In this document: positions 9,063 through 17,305 of the stretch, piece after piece
Layout: the number at the start of each line of letters is the position of its first letter
Numbering within the stretch: position 1 is the first letter of the stretch
Origin: Pseudorhodoferax sp. Leaf267
GTDB lineage: Bacteria > Pseudomonadota > Gammaproteobacteria > Burkholderiales > Burkholderiaceae_C
NCBI RefSeq assembly: GCF_001422405.1
Contig: NZ_LMMV01000025.1
Location: 359,708 to 423,707 of the forward strand
Length of the DNA: 64,000 bases
Direction of reading: 5' to 3'
Translations under genes and position numbers: made by a program
Notes under the pieces: generated by a model
Told to the model about the DNA's origin: nothing
The model's database searches: none
What the model saw: only the letters and a program-made list of their open reading frames with translations

Positions 9063-9509
9063 TCACCGCTGCTGGGCCGGGCGCAAGTAGTAGTTGTCAA
9101 AGTCTCCCTGCTCGACCAGCTGGAAGCCATGACGTTGGTAGAAGCGGTTGGAAGCACTGTGCTTCAATGCGCCGACCTTCACCGCAAGGCCCAGAGCATC
9201 CGCCTGATCGAACACGAGCTGGAGAACCTGAGCACCGATGCCCGCCCCTTGACGGCCCGGCCTGATGTACAAGTGGTCCAACAGCAGATGGTCGTCGCAC
9301 GGCTTGGTGACCACGAATCCAACGCGCTCGCCGCACAGTTCGACGTGATGGGTTTGCGCTGGTACGAAGCCAGATTGGAAGCGCTCCCGCGCACGGTCGG
9401 GGTCGAAATGTCCGAGCCGTTCCAAGCTCTCGCGCATGGCTTCGATGCGCCGGGCGACGAGGGCATCAAGATCAGACACCGAAGCGGGCGCGAGCGTGAT
9501 GTGCGGCAT
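9063..9509 (-). CDS. GNAT family N-acetyltransferase
   Basis: The ATG at 9509 (MPHITLAPAS) is preceded by AAGGAA at good spacing, so I prefer it over the longer frame that opens at 9563. The 148-residue product is one GNAT domain: first strand and helices, the acetyl-CoA loop motif R-x-x-G-x-G/A (RPGRQGAGIGAQVL), and the C-terminal ALKHSASNRFYQRHGF segment that closes the fold. GNATs transfer an acetyl group from acetyl-CoA to an amine; the substrate is not predictable here. It is convergent with the frameshifted hydrolase and divergent from the amidase. Base composition is less G+C-rich than the core genes around it. Confidence 0.88.
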   Translation of the reverse strand: MPHITLAPASVSDLDALVARRIEAMRESLERLGHFDPDRARERFQSGFVPAQTHHVELCGERVGFVVTKPCDDHLLLDHLYIRPGRQGAGIGAQVLQLVFDQADALGLAVKVGALKHSASNRFYQRHGFQLVEQGDFDNYYLRPAQQR

Positions 9510-9700
9510 GTGTTCCTTTGTGTTGCCCAGGACTTCGATGGACTGTCTCAGATTCATTAACAAGAAGCAGGTGCGCGATCACCCTTCAAACATTGCGGTA
9601 CAGGACTTGCGAGTTGCACCAGGCCGGGCCATGTTGGCGACGACGACGTTCGCCGGCCTTGCCCGCGTCTTCTTCAATCTCCAAATACACAGGATCGCGC

Positions 9701-11263
9701 ATGCGTCTTCGCTTCTCCCGTCTGGCTTCCACCCTCCTCGGCGCCAGCCTGCTGGCCGCCTTGTCGCCCGTGCAGGCTAAGCCGTTCATTGTGGAGGAGG
9801 CGACGGTCGCCTCCGTCCATGCTGCGCTCAAGGACGGCAGCCTGACCTGCGTCGCGCTGGTGCGCCAGTACCTGGCCCGCATCGAGGCCTACGACCAGAA
9901 GGGCCCGGCCCTGCGCGCGCTCATCACCGTCCACCCCGACGCGCTGAAGATCGCCGCCGAGATGGACCGGCAGTACCGCGCCGACCCGGCCAAGGCCGGG
10001 CCGCTGCACTGCATCCCCGTCATCCTCAAGGACAACTTCAACACCGCCGACATGCCCACCTCGGGCGGCAATGTCGCGATGAAGAACTCGCGGCCCGCGG
10101 CCGACGCGTTCACGGTGGCGCGCATGCGCCAGGCTGGTGCACTGATCCTGGCCAAGTCCAACCTGCAGGAGTTCGCGCGCGGTGGCGTCTCCATCAGCAG
10201 CCTGGGTGGCCAGGTCTTGAACCCGTACGACCTCACGCGCAACCCGGGTGGCTCCAGCGGCGGCACGGGCGCAGCCATCGCGGCCAACTTCGCCGTGCTG
10301 GGCACGGGCAGCGACACGGGCCAGTCCATCCGCTCGCCGGCCTCGGCCAACAGCCTGGTCGGCGTGCGCCCCACGCGCGGCCTGGTGAGCCGCGCCGGCG
10401 TGATGCCCAACAGCGCCACGCAGGACGAGGTCGGCCCGATCGCGCGCACCGTGGCCGACGCGGCCCGGCTGCTCGACGTGATGGTGGGCTTTGACCCGCG
10501 CGACCCGATCACCGCGCTGGGCGTGGGCAAGGCGCCGGCCAGCTACCTGCCGGCGCTCAAGGCCGACGCGCTGCAGGGCGCGCGCATCGGCGTGATGACC
10601 AACCTGATGGGCCGCGAGCCGCGCCATGCCGAGGTCAACGCCGCCATGGAGCGCACCATCGCGAAGATGCAGGCGCTGGGTGCGACGGTCGTGCGCTTCG
10701 ACCTGCCGGCCTACGACAAGCTCGCGCCGGTGCTGGCCACCGACCGCTTCGAGGCGCGCACCGTGTTCGACCAGTACTTCGCCGACCTCGGCCCGGGCCA
10801 GCCGGTGACGAGCTTTCGCCAGCTCGTCGATTCGAAGACCGCGTCGCCTGCGATCCAGAAGACGCTGGAGGCCGAGATCGCCATCGAGAACGGCCTGAAC
10901 GACCCCGTCTACAAGGACCGCACGCTGAGCCGCGAGACACTGCGCATCGCGGTCGCCGCCAAGATGGCCGAGCTGCGCATCGACGCGATCCTGTACCCGC
11001 TGCAGCGCGTGCTGGTGTCGGCGGCCGGGCAGGGCGAGCAGCCCGAGCGCAACGGCACGCTGTCCAACGGCACGGGCTTCCCGGCCGTGACCTTTCCGGC
11101 GGGTTTCTCGGCGCCGACCGCGACGGCGCCGGTCGGCGTGCCCATCGGGGCCGAGCTGCTGGCGCTCGACTACAGCGAGCCGCGCCTGCTGGCACTGGCC
11201 TACGCCTACGAGCAGGCGGCCAAGGTGCGCCAGCCGCCGCGCAGCACGCCGCCGCTCGACTGA
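9701..11263 (+). CDS. Secreted amidase (amidase signature family)
   Basis: 520 residues starting at the ATG at 9701, which opens a Sec signal peptide (MRLRFSRLASTLLGASLLAA...VQA); the longer upstream frame has no such start. The amidase-signature triad is visible: Lys110 in HCIPVILKDNFN, the cis-Ser in GGSSGGTGAAIAANFA (Ser185/186), and the nucleophile Ser209 in GSDTGQSIRSPAS (commonly GGSIR, here GQSIR). The family hydrolyses amide bonds. With export it probably acts in the periplasm on amides, peptides or aryl amides. It is preceded by a 190-base region shared with the divergent GNAT gene and looks monocistronic. Confidence 0.92.
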   Translation: MRLRFSRLASTLLGASLLAALSPVQAKPFIVEEATVASVHAALKDGSLTCVALVRQYLARIEAYDQKGPALRALITVHPDALKIAAEMDRQYRADPAKAGPLHCIPVILKDNFNTADMPTSGGNVAMKNSRPAADAFTVARMRQAGALILAKSNLQEFARGGVSISSLGGQVLNPYDLTRNPGGSSGGTGAAIAANFAVLGTGSDTGQSIRSPASANSLVGVRPTRGLVSRAGVMPNSATQDEVGPIARTVADAARLLDVMVGFDPRDPITALGVGKAPASYLPALKADALQGARIGVMTNLMGREPRHAEVNAAMERTIAKMQALGATVVRFDLPAYDKLAPVLATDRFEARTVFDQYFADLGPGQPVTSFRQLVDSKTASPAIQKTLEAEIAIENGLNDPVYKDRTLSRETLRIAVAAKMAELRIDAILYPLQRVLVSAAGQGEQPERNGTLSNGTGFPAVTFPAGFSAPTATAPVGVPIGAELLALDYSEPRLLALAYAYEQAAKVRQPPRSTPPLD

Positions 11264-11278
11264 GCAGCGCGGGGGCGC

Positions 11279-11902
11279 TTACGGGGCGGCCAGTTGCTGC
11301 AGCCGGTCCGGGTCGGTCAGCTGCAGCCGCGCGCCGTTTTGCAGGATCAGCCCGCGCTCGCGCAGTTGGCGCAGCACGCGCGAGAGCGTCTCGGGCGCCA
11401 TGCCCAGCTGGGCGGCGATGGTGCGCTTGCGCTGCTGCAGCTCGATGCCCACGCGGCCGTCGTCGGCGCGGCGCGCGTGCTGCAGCAGCCATTGCGCGCA
11501 GCGCGCTTCGGCGTCTTGCACCAGCAGGCCCAGCATGGCGTCGGTCTGGCGGCGCTGGGCCAGGGCCATGTCGCGCAGCAGCATGCCAACGGCTTCAGGC
11601 TGGCCGGCCTGCCAGGCGCGCAGGGCCTGGGCAGGGAAGGCCCACAGCTCCACGGCCGCGTCGGCCACCCAGTCGCAGGGCGAGGCCTGGCCCAGCAGCA
11701 CCGAGGCCGCATCGAGCCAGCCGGGCTGGTCGAACGTCACCAGCCGGTGCCGCAGCTGGCCGCGCACCAGGATGCCGGCGGCGACGCGGCCACTGCGCAG
11801 GTACAGCGCGGCCGGGGCCTCGGCGAAGCGCGCGAGCAGCACCTCACCTGCAGCAGCGGTGCGTGCGACGGGGGCGAGCGGAAGTCCGGCGAGCCATGAC
11901 AT
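11279..11902 (-). CDS. Crp/Fnr family transcriptional regulator
   Basis: 207 residues. The N-terminal ~120 residues have the cyclic-nucleotide-like beta roll with SGRVAAGILVRGQLRHRLVTFD and DAASVLLGQASPCDWVADA. The C-terminal part is a Crp-type winged helix with the recognition region TIAAQLGMAPETLSRVLRQLRE. The effector pocket lacks the canonical cAMP phosphate-binding Arg-Ser signature, and no N-terminal FNR cysteine set is present, so the signal is unknown. It converges on the amidase gene (15 bases apart) and is read in the same direction as the YigZ-type gene upstream. Confidence 0.88.
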   Translation of the reverse strand: MSWLAGLPLAPVARTAAAGEVLLARFAEAPAALYLRSGRVAAGILVRGQLRHRLVTFDQPGWLDAASVLLGQASPCDWVADAAVELWAFPAQALRAWQAGQPEAVGMLLRDMALAQRRQTDAMLGLLVQDAEARCAQWLLQHARRADDGRVGIELQQRKRTIAAQLGMAPETLSRVLRQLRERGLILQNGARLQLTDPDRLQQLAAP

Positions 11903-11941
11903 GGTTGCACTGTGTCCCCGCCACGCGCGGCGCGCTTTGCG

Positions 11942-12541
11942 CTAGCGCAAGCTTTGAGCAGATTCCCATGCGAGGCGGCCCTGGCCCAGGTCCGACAGGC
12001 GCTGTTGCAGCCCTGGCGCATCGGGCGTGGGGACCTCCAGCCGCATGCGCACGAGCTGGCCATGCTCGACCTGCAGCAGGCGCGCGCCCGCGGCTTGCAG
12101 CGCGCGCCGCGCGGCGCCCTCCAGCGCATAGGGCAGCACGCATTCCAATGCGGCCCAGCGCACGAGCGTGACCTTGTCTGCCGCCAGCAGCGCCTGGGCC
12201 ACGGCATCGGTGTAGGCCCGCACGAGGCCACCCGCGCCGAGCTTGATGCCGCCGAAATAGCGCACCACGGTGGCCAGCACGCCATCCAGGTCCTGCTGGC
12301 GCAGCACATGCAGCATAGGCCGGCCGGCCGTGCCGCCGGGCTCCCCATCGTCCACCGCGGCCGAGTCGCCACCGGCCAGCAGCGCCCAGCAGACATGGGC
12401 GGCGCCGGGGTGCTCGGCCCACCGCGCGGCCACCACCTGCAAGGCCTGCGCGCGGTCGGCCACGGGCTGCACGCGGGCGATGAAGCGGCTCTTCCTGACG
12501 ATGAGCTCGTGGTCGACCGGGTGGGCAATCGTCTGCGGCAT
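11942..12541 (-). CDS. YigZ/IMPACT family protein (UPF0029)
   Basis: 199 residues from the ATG at 12541 (MPQTIAHPVDHELIVRKSRF). The family signature is clear: KSRFIARVQPV at the start, SAAVDDGEPGGTAGRPML, and the VVRYFGGIKLGAGGLVRAY block, followed by a C-terminal DUF1949-like domain. Bacterial YigZ proteins are conserved cytoplasmic proteins of uncertain biochemical function; the eukaryotic relative IMPACT is a translation regulator. Usual length is about 200 residues. The minus-strand ATG 15 codons further upstream (12586) would add a non-conserved extension. Transcription is leftwards toward the Crp/Fnr gene. Confidence 0.92.
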   Translation of the reverse strand: MPQTIAHPVDHELIVRKSRFIARVQPVADRAQALQVVAARWAEHPGAAHVCWALLAGGDSAAVDDGEPGGTAGRPMLHVLRQQDLDGVLATVVRYFGGIKLGAGGLVRAYTDAVAQALLAADKVTLVRWAALECVLPYALEGAARRALQAAGARLLQVEHGQLVRMRLEVPTPDAPGLQQRLSDLGQGRLAWESAQSLR

Positions 12542-12633
12542 GGGTGCGAGCTTACCCAGGCGCGCTGCGCCCATGGACGACGCCATGCCCTGGCCGTTAC
12601 CGCCGGAAACGACCCTCTCGCTATCATGGTTCG

Positions 12634-13434
12634 ATGCCCGTTGCCCGCCTGTTGTCGCCCCTGCCGCCCACGTCGCGCGGGCCGTGGCGCGTGCTGGCGC
12701 AGTGGTGGGCGGTGCTGCAGTTCGGCGCCGTCGCCGCGGTCTATGCGCTGTCGCCTTCCAGCCACGACGCGCGCAGCCGCGCCGCCGCCGCGCGGCTGCT
12801 GCACGCCAGCAGTTGGCAGACCTTGCCCTGGTTCGGCCTGCTCAGCGCGCTCCTGAGCCTGGCGCTGATCCGCACGCTGGTCGTCACCGCGCAGGGCTAT
12901 GGCCTGTCGCAGTTCGCGCTGGAGCTCGTGGTGCGCGCGCTGGTGCTGGAGCTGGTGCCGCTCAGCGCGGCGCTGTGCGTGCTGCTGCGCGCAGCCCTGG
13001 CCGGCGACCTGCTGCCCGCGCCCGACCCGGCCGGCGGCATGGCGCCGCTGGCGATTGCGCCCGAGCGCTGGCGGCTGGACCTGGTGCCGCGCGTGCTGTC
13101 GCTGGCCTTCGCGGTGCCGGCGCTGGCCGTGGTCAGCGCCGTGCTGGCGCTGGTGCTGGCCTACATCGGCGTACACGGTTTCACGCCCTGGGGCCTGGCG
13201 GCCTACACCCGCATGGTGGGCCGCGTGTTCGACCCGGCCACCAGCCTGGCGCTGGTGCTCAAGACCGCGCTGTTCAGCCTGGCCGTGGCCGTGGTGCCGC
13301 TGGCCAGCGCGCTGCAGGAACCACAGCGCACGGCACAGCACGGCGACGGCTTCTCGGTGCGCAGCGGCACGCTGCGCGTGCTGGCGGTGCTGGTGCTGGT
13401 GCAGGCCGCCTCGCTGGCCTTGCAATATTTTTGA
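12634..13434 (+). CDS. Divergent MlaE-type permease of an MCE lipid transporter
   Basis: 266 residues with five to six hydrophobic segments. The central block VVTAQGYGLSQFALELVVRA then LVLELVPLSAALCVLLRAAL parallels the MlaE/YrbE core, where a Gln-Gly-x-x-x-x-x-x-F segment precedes E-L-x-P-x-x-x-A-L-x-x-x-x-R. The usual R-E-L-G-P is L-E-L-V-P here, so it is a remote member. It lacks the N-terminal STAS domain present in the permease at 37664. Four bases later comes an MCE-domain protein, which fixes the functional link to phospholipid transport across the periplasm. No ABC ATPase is adjacent, unlike canonical Mla operons. Confidence 0.75.
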   Translation: MPVARLLSPLPPTSRGPWRVLAQWWAVLQFGAVAAVYALSPSSHDARSRAAAARLLHASSWQTLPWFGLLSALLSLALIRTLVVTAQGYGLSQFALELVVRALVLELVPLSAALCVLLRAALAGDLLPAPDPAGGMAPLAIAPERWRLDLVPRVLSLAFAVPALAVVSAVLALVLAYIGVHGFTPWGLAAYTRMVGRVFDPATSLALVLKTALFSLAVAVVPLASALQEPQRTAQHGDGFSVRSGTLRVLAVLVLVQAASLALQYF

Positions 13435-13438
13435 ACCC

Positions 13439-14401
13439 ATGGATCTGCAGAACGAACCCTTGCCACCACCCCCGCCGCGCCACGTCGAGTTCAAGGCCGG
13501 CATGCTGCTGGCCCTGGTGCTGATGCTGGTCTGCGCCGCCGCCGGCTACCTGCTGTACGCACGCGGCGTGTTCGAGGAGACGCAGGAGCTGCGCCTGATG
13601 GCCGAGGACTCCGAAGGCGTCACGGTCGGCATGGATCTGACCTTCGCCGGCTTCCCGGTCGGCCGCGTGCGCCGCATCGAGCTGGCCGACGACGCCAGGG
13701 TGCGCATCGTCGTGGCCGTGGCCACCAAGGACGCCGCCTGGCTGCGCAGCACCAGCATCTACACGCTGGAACGCGGCCTGGTCGGCGACGCCAAGCTGCG
13801 CGCCTTCACCGGCGTCCTGACCGACCCGCCGCTGCCGCCCGATGCCGAGCGCCCGGTGCTGCGCGGTGACGTCAGCGCCGAGATCCCGCGCCTGGTGGCC
13901 ACCATGCAGGCCCTGGTCGGCAATGTGGAGCGCATGACGCAGGAGGGCTCGGACATCGACACCAGCCTGGGCAACGTGCGCAGCCTGTCCGAAGGCTTCA
14001 AGGGCCGCTACGGCGTGCTGGGCGCCACGCTGGGCGGCGACGACAACGCGAAGAAGCTGATCGCCGCGCTGGACCGCGCCAACGCGCTGCTGGGCCGCAC
14101 CGACGCGCTGGTGGGCAAGGCCGACCAGCGTTTGTTCGGCAAGAAGGGCGTGGTGGACGATACGCAGGCCCTGGTGCGGCAGCTCAACGCGTTGCTGACC
14201 GATGCGCAGGGCAGCCTGAAAAAACTGGACTCGGTGCTGGTCGAAGCCCAGGCCGTGGGCGCCAACGCGCGCGTGGCCACGCAGGACCTGGCGCCGCTGC
14301 GCGCCGAGGTGGAGAGCAGCCTGCGCCGCGTGGATGCGCTGCTGGGCGAGGTCCACCGCAAGTGGCCGTTCGCGCGGGAGACGGACATCAAGCTGCCATG
14401 A
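13439..14401 (+). CDS. MlaD family protein (MCE domain)
   Basis: 320 residues. A cytoplasmic Pro-rich start, one membrane helix (about residues 21-41) and then an MCE domain (about 48-130) with VTVGMDLTFAGFPVGRVRRIEL, the typical G-x-x-V-x-x-x-G-x-x-V-G-x-V-x-x-I pattern. The remaining ~180 residues are predicted long helix (repeated LLGRTDALVGKADQ, RQLNALLTDAQGSLKKL), as in MCE proteins that build a hydrophobic tunnel or needle. MCE proteins bind lipids in the periplasm and work with an MlaE permease, encoded just upstream. The C-terminus is followed by repeat-bearing DNA and a lipoprotein gene. Confidence 0.9.
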   Translation: MDLQNEPLPPPPPRHVEFKAGMLLALVLMLVCAAAGYLLYARGVFEETQELRLMAEDSEGVTVGMDLTFAGFPVGRVRRIELADDARVRIVVAVATKDAAWLRSTSIYTLERGLVGDAKLRAFTGVLTDPPLPPDAERPVLRGDVSAEIPRLVATMQALVGNVERMTQEGSDIDTSLGNVRSLSEGFKGRYGVLGATLGGDDNAKKLIAALDRANALLGRTDALVGKADQRLFGKKGVVDDTQALVRQLNALLTDAQGSLKKLDSVLVEAQAVGANARVATQDLAPLRAEVESSLRRVDALLGEVHRKWPFARETDIKLP

Positions 14402-14409
14402 AGCCAGTG

Positions 14410-14480
14410 AGACCCCCCAAGCGGCTTCGCCGCTCCCCCCTGTGCTGCGCGAGGGGGGCGCACACAGCGGCCTGGCAGAG
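14410..14480. repeat. Comamonad-type G/C-rich intergenic hairpin repeat
   Basis: Contains AGCGGC-TTC-GCCGCT (14420-14434), a perfect 6-bp stem, flanked by C runs and, further on, a G run (14453-14458) that can pair with them. Sequence of this type recurs between genes in Variovorax/Acidovorax-like genomes in my recollection; no second copy was recognised in this window. Confidence 0.5.
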
Positions 14481-14534
14481 CCAGTTCCGCGGGTGCTCGC
14501 GAACGGGCTTGCCTTCGATCGCCGATGTCCTGCT

Positions 14535-14567
14535 CCCTCTCCCTCTGGGAGAGGGTAGGGGTGAGGG
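14535..14567. repeat. REP-like palindromic element
   Basis: CCCTCTCCC (14535-14543) and GGGAGAGGG (14547-14555) form a perfect 9-bp stem with a TCT loop, followed by TAGGGGTGAGGG. This palindrome and tail match a repetitive extragenic element widespread in proteobacteria. It lies between the MCE gene and the lipoprotein gene and could act as a terminator or RNA stabiliser. Confidence 0.6.
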
Positions 14568-14600
14568 CATGCGGCAGCGGCAGCGCAGGGGCCCATCGAC

Positions 14601-15251
14601 ATGAGGCGCCTGCTGATGTCTGGATGCATCGCGGCCTGGCTGCTCAGCGCCTGCGGCTCCCAGCCACCCGTGCCCGACTGGCAGGGCAACGCCCACGGTG
14701 CGCTGCAATCGGCCGTGGCCGCCACGCTGAACGGCAACACCCGCGTGGCCGAGGCCGACATGGCGCGCGCCCGCAACGAGATCGCGCGCACCGGCCAGCC
14801 GGCGCTGCTGGCGCGGGCCGAGCTGGTGCTGTGCGCGGCGCGCGTGGCCAGCCTGGACCTGGCGGGTTGCCCGGCTTACGAGGCGCTGGCCGTGGATGCC
14901 GCGCCGGCCGAGCGGGCGTATGCGGCCTATCTGTACGGCAAGGGGCAGCCGGCGGATGTGGCGCTGCTGCCGGAACAGCACCGGGGCGTGGCGCGTGGCG
15001 GTGCTTCGGCCGCCGCGCTGCACGACCCGCTGGCCCGGCTCGTGGCGGCCGCCGTGCTGTTGCAGCGTGGAACGCTGGTGCCCGCGGATGCCGTCGACGC
15101 GGCTGCAACGGCGTCTGCGCAGGGCTGGCGCCGGCCGCTGCTGGCCTGGCTCGGCGTGCAGCTGCGGGCGGCCGAGGCAGCGGGCGACGCCGGGATGGCG
15201 CTGCAGTTGCAGCGCCGCATCGGCCTGGCAGCGGGCACTTCCTCGCCCTGA
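14601..15251 (+). CDS. Hypothetical lipoprotein (216 aa)
   Basis: A short signal peptide ends in a lipobox, LLSAC, with Cys at residue 18, so the protein is lipid-anchored. The mature part is Ala-rich and helical, with a repeated pattern of short helices (ARARNEIARTGQPALLARAELVLC, residues ~55-80, and similar) suggesting a TPR-like or helical scaffold. No enzyme motif is seen. It lies 199 bases after the MlaD-family gene on the same strand with repeats in between. Some MCE operons end with an auxiliary lipoprotein, but this one does not look like the PqiC type at 40635, so a link to lipid transport is only suggested by position. Confidence 0.72.
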   Translation: MRRLLMSGCIAAWLLSACGSQPPVPDWQGNAHGALQSAVAATLNGNTRVAEADMARARNEIARTGQPALLARAELVLCAARVASLDLAGCPAYEALAVDAAPAERAYAAYLYGKGQPADVALLPEQHRGVARGGASAAALHDPLARLVAAAVLLQRGTLVPADAVDAAATASAQGWRRPLLAWLGVQLRAAEAAGDAGMALQLQRRIGLAAGTSSP

Positions 15252-15334
15252 CGGGTGACGCGGGCGGTACGCGGCAGAGCGCTCGCCACAGCGAGCCGCA
15301 AGGCATACTGGACCACCAACTTTTGCGCCATACC

Positions 15335-16198
15335 ATGTCCGTTGCCCAGATCTCCCATGCTGCAGGTTCGACCCGGATCTTCGTGTTCGACGAGGTCTAC
15401 CCCTTCCGCGCCGCGCAGGAGCAGGCCGAAAAGAAGAAGCTCAGCGCCTTCGGCCTGCTGGCCAAGCTCAACCCCATGCGCCGGCCCACGGCCGAAACGG
15501 TGCAGTTGACCAAGGAGGAGCTGCGCTACGAGCCGTTCTGGCACATCACGGCCACGCGCTCGATCGACTACCGCAGCCAGGCCACGTACCAGGTGCCGGT
15601 GCACAACGCCTACGCGCAGCAACTGCAGATCGACGGCCTGCGTTTCGACGTGGCGCGGCAGAAGGACAAGGCCCGCATCGAGTTCACGGCGGTGGAGCAA
15701 TGCCACCGCAAGATCGGCTTCGACGAGTACCTGGACGGCATGAAGCGCGACGTATCGGCAGGCTCGCTGCCGGGCTACATCAAGAAGTACAAGTTCACCG
15801 AGCACGAGGAATACGAGAACCCGGCGCTGCTCAAGCCCGCGCTGCCGCTGCAGGCGGCCACCGACCTGGCCATCGCCAAGCTGTCCAGCGAGGCCGTCAC
15901 CGCGCACGAGGTGCTGCGCAACGACTTCGAGTTCGAGCGCCGCCACCTGTACGCGCGGCCCGTGTTCGCGTTCGAGTACCGTTGGGGCCCGGCCGACAAG
16001 ACCGGCGTGATCGAAGTCGACGGCTTGACCGGCGAAGTCGTCGAGACCGGCCGCTGGTTCGACGAGAAGTTCACGCAGCGCTTCTCGCGCGACCACCTGA
16101 TCGACCTGGGTGCCGAGGCCGCCAACATGGCGCTGCCGGGCAGCGGCATCGTGATCAAGGCGATCAGTTACGGCGCCGACGCGCTGCGCAAGCCGTAG
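15335..16198 (+). CDS. Conserved hypothetical protein (287 aa)
   Basis: The chosen ATG (15335) begins MSVAQISHAAGSTRIFVFDE, after which the sequence is well-formed soluble protein of mixed charge: EEQ/KKK helices, an EELRYEPFWHITATRSIDYRS block, and a second half with FEFERRHLYARPVFAFEYRW and GVIEVDGLTGEVVETGRWF. The last phrase resembles a beta-hairpin seen in PepSY-like or bacteriocin-like repeats, and FWHITATRSIDY parallels a domain found in hypothetical proteins beside helicase or AAA genes. No signal peptide or membrane segment except a mildly hydrophobic C-terminus (ALPGSGIVIKAISYGADAL). I do not recognise a function. Confidence 0.72.
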   Translation: MSVAQISHAAGSTRIFVFDEVYPFRAAQEQAEKKKLSAFGLLAKLNPMRRPTAETVQLTKEELRYEPFWHITATRSIDYRSQATYQVPVHNAYAQQLQIDGLRFDVARQKDKARIEFTAVEQCHRKIGFDEYLDGMKRDVSAGSLPGYIKKYKFTEHEEYENPALLKPALPLQAATDLAIAKLSSEAVTAHEVLRNDFEFERRHLYARPVFAFEYRWGPADKTGVIEVDGLTGEVVETGRWFDEKFTQRFSRDHLIDLGAEAANMALPGSGIVIKAISYGADALRKP

Positions 16199-16469
16199 CG
16201 CTGGCGAGGCGGCCGATGCCGACATCCACGCGCCCCGGCGGCCCGCCTGGGCGGGGCGGTCCGACCCGCGCAGCGCAATGGGAAGCGCGGGGCTTTCGGG
16301 CCGATGGCGGCTGGGGCCCGCAGGGCAACATGCTCCAGTTGCGCGATGCGGCGGACTGACACCGCGCGGCAGCGCCACATGCGCACAGCATCGGCACGCC
16401 CATGTCGAAACCACGCCGCCTGCTTCGTCGTGGCGGTGACAGCTTGTTCAACCCCTCAAGGAGATCCCC
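16199..16469. other. Intergenic stretch of 271 bases
   Basis: Between the unknown protein and the YCII-like gene I see no convincing gene. A short frame at 16216-16359 (47 codons, Gly/Pro/Arg-rich) has no ribosome site and looks like chance. The end of the stretch holds the AAGGAGAT ribosome site of the next gene. Confidence 0.5.
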
Positions 16470-16907
16470 ATGCGATTCATGGTCATCGTCAAGGCCACGG
16501 CCGACAGCGAAGCCGGTGTGATGCCGAGCGAACAGCAACTGGCCGAGATGGGCCGCTTCAACGAACAGCTGGTGCAGGCCGGCGTGATGCAGGCCGGTGA
16601 GGGCCTGCACCCCAGCGCCAAGGGCGCGCGCGTGCACTTCTCGGGCGCGAGCCGCACCGTCATCGACGGCCCGTTCGCCGAGACCAAGGAGCTGGTGGCC
16701 GGCTTCTGGCTGTGGAAGTGCGCATCGCTGCAGGAGGCGATAGCCTGGGCCAAGCGCTGCCCGAACCCGATGCCCGGCGACTCCGACCTGGAAATCCGCC
16801 AGGTGTTCGACGCCGACGACTTCGGCGACGCGCTGACGCCCGAACTGCGCGCGCTGGAAGACCGGCTGCGCGCGAAGGTCGCGGGCCAGCAGACAGGCCA
16901 GCCGTGA
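16470..16907 (+). CDS. YCII-related (DGPF) domain protein
   Basis: 145 residues with a strong ribosome site (CAAGGAGATCCCC) before the ATG. It opens MRFMVIVKATADSEAG, continues with FNEQLVQAGVMQAGEGLHPS and has the family hallmark T-V-I-D-G-P-F-A-E-T-K-E. This is the ferredoxin-like YCII fold often annotated DGPF domain. The molecular role is not established for most members; many are co-encoded with ECF sigma factors or SRPBCC/DUF1801 proteins. Here the next gene is a DUF1801 protein whose start codon overlaps this stop (ATGA), matching that pattern, but no sigma factor follows. Confidence 0.88.
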   Translation: MRFMVIVKATADSEAGVMPSEQQLAEMGRFNEQLVQAGVMQAGEGLHPSAKGARVHFSGASRTVIDGPFAETKELVAGFWLWKCASLQEAIAWAKRCPNPMPGDSDLEIRQVFDADDFGDALTPELRALEDRLRAKVAGQQTGQP

Positions 16908-17302
16908 TGCACAAGGGCGACCCGGCCGCGGCAGACAGCGCGGCCTACGTGGCCGGGCTGGACGGCTGGCAGCAGCGCCAGGTGGCGGCGCTGCGCGCGG
17001 CCGTGCTGGAGGCCGCGCCGCTGCAGGAGGTCATCAAGTGGGGCCACCTGGTCTACCTGTCCAACGGCCCAGCGCTGCTGCTGCGGGCCGAACCCAGGCG
17101 CGTGCTGTTCGGCCTGTGGCGCGGCCAGCGCATGGCGGCGCTGGAATCCAGACTCAAGCCCGGCGGCCAGTTCGAGATGGCGACGCTGACGCTGTTCGAA
17201 GACACGCCGCTGGAGCGCGCCACCGTGCTGGCCCTGGCGCGCGAGGCCGTGGCGATGAATGCGGCGCTGGGCGATCCGACGGCGGTGCTGCGCAAGCGCT
17301 GA
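16907..17302 (+). CDS. DUF1801 domain protein
   Basis: 131 residues, start ATG overlapping the previous stop. The sequence shows the DUF1801 pattern: QQRQVAALRAAVLEAAPLQEVIKWGHLVY, where E-x-I-K-W-x-x-x-x-Y is the conserved core, then a basic RAEPRRVLFGLWRGQRMAAL strand. The family shares a fold with frataxin-like proteins, and most members have no assigned activity. It sits in a run of small enzyme-like genes (YCII, GNAT, DUF4188) separated by only a few bases, so co-transcription is likely. Confidence 0.84.
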   Translation: MHKGDPAAADSAAYVAGLDGWQQRQVAALRAAVLEAAPLQEVIKWGHLVYLSNGPALLLRAEPRRVLFGLWRGQRMAALESRLKPGGQFEMATLTLFEDTPLERATVLALAREAVAMNAALGDPTAVLRKR

Positions 17303-17305
17303 GAC

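Noticed and set aside
16216-16359. 47-codon open frame after the hypothetical protein gene
   Set aside because: Gly/Pro/Arg-rich with no ribosome site and no family resemblance.
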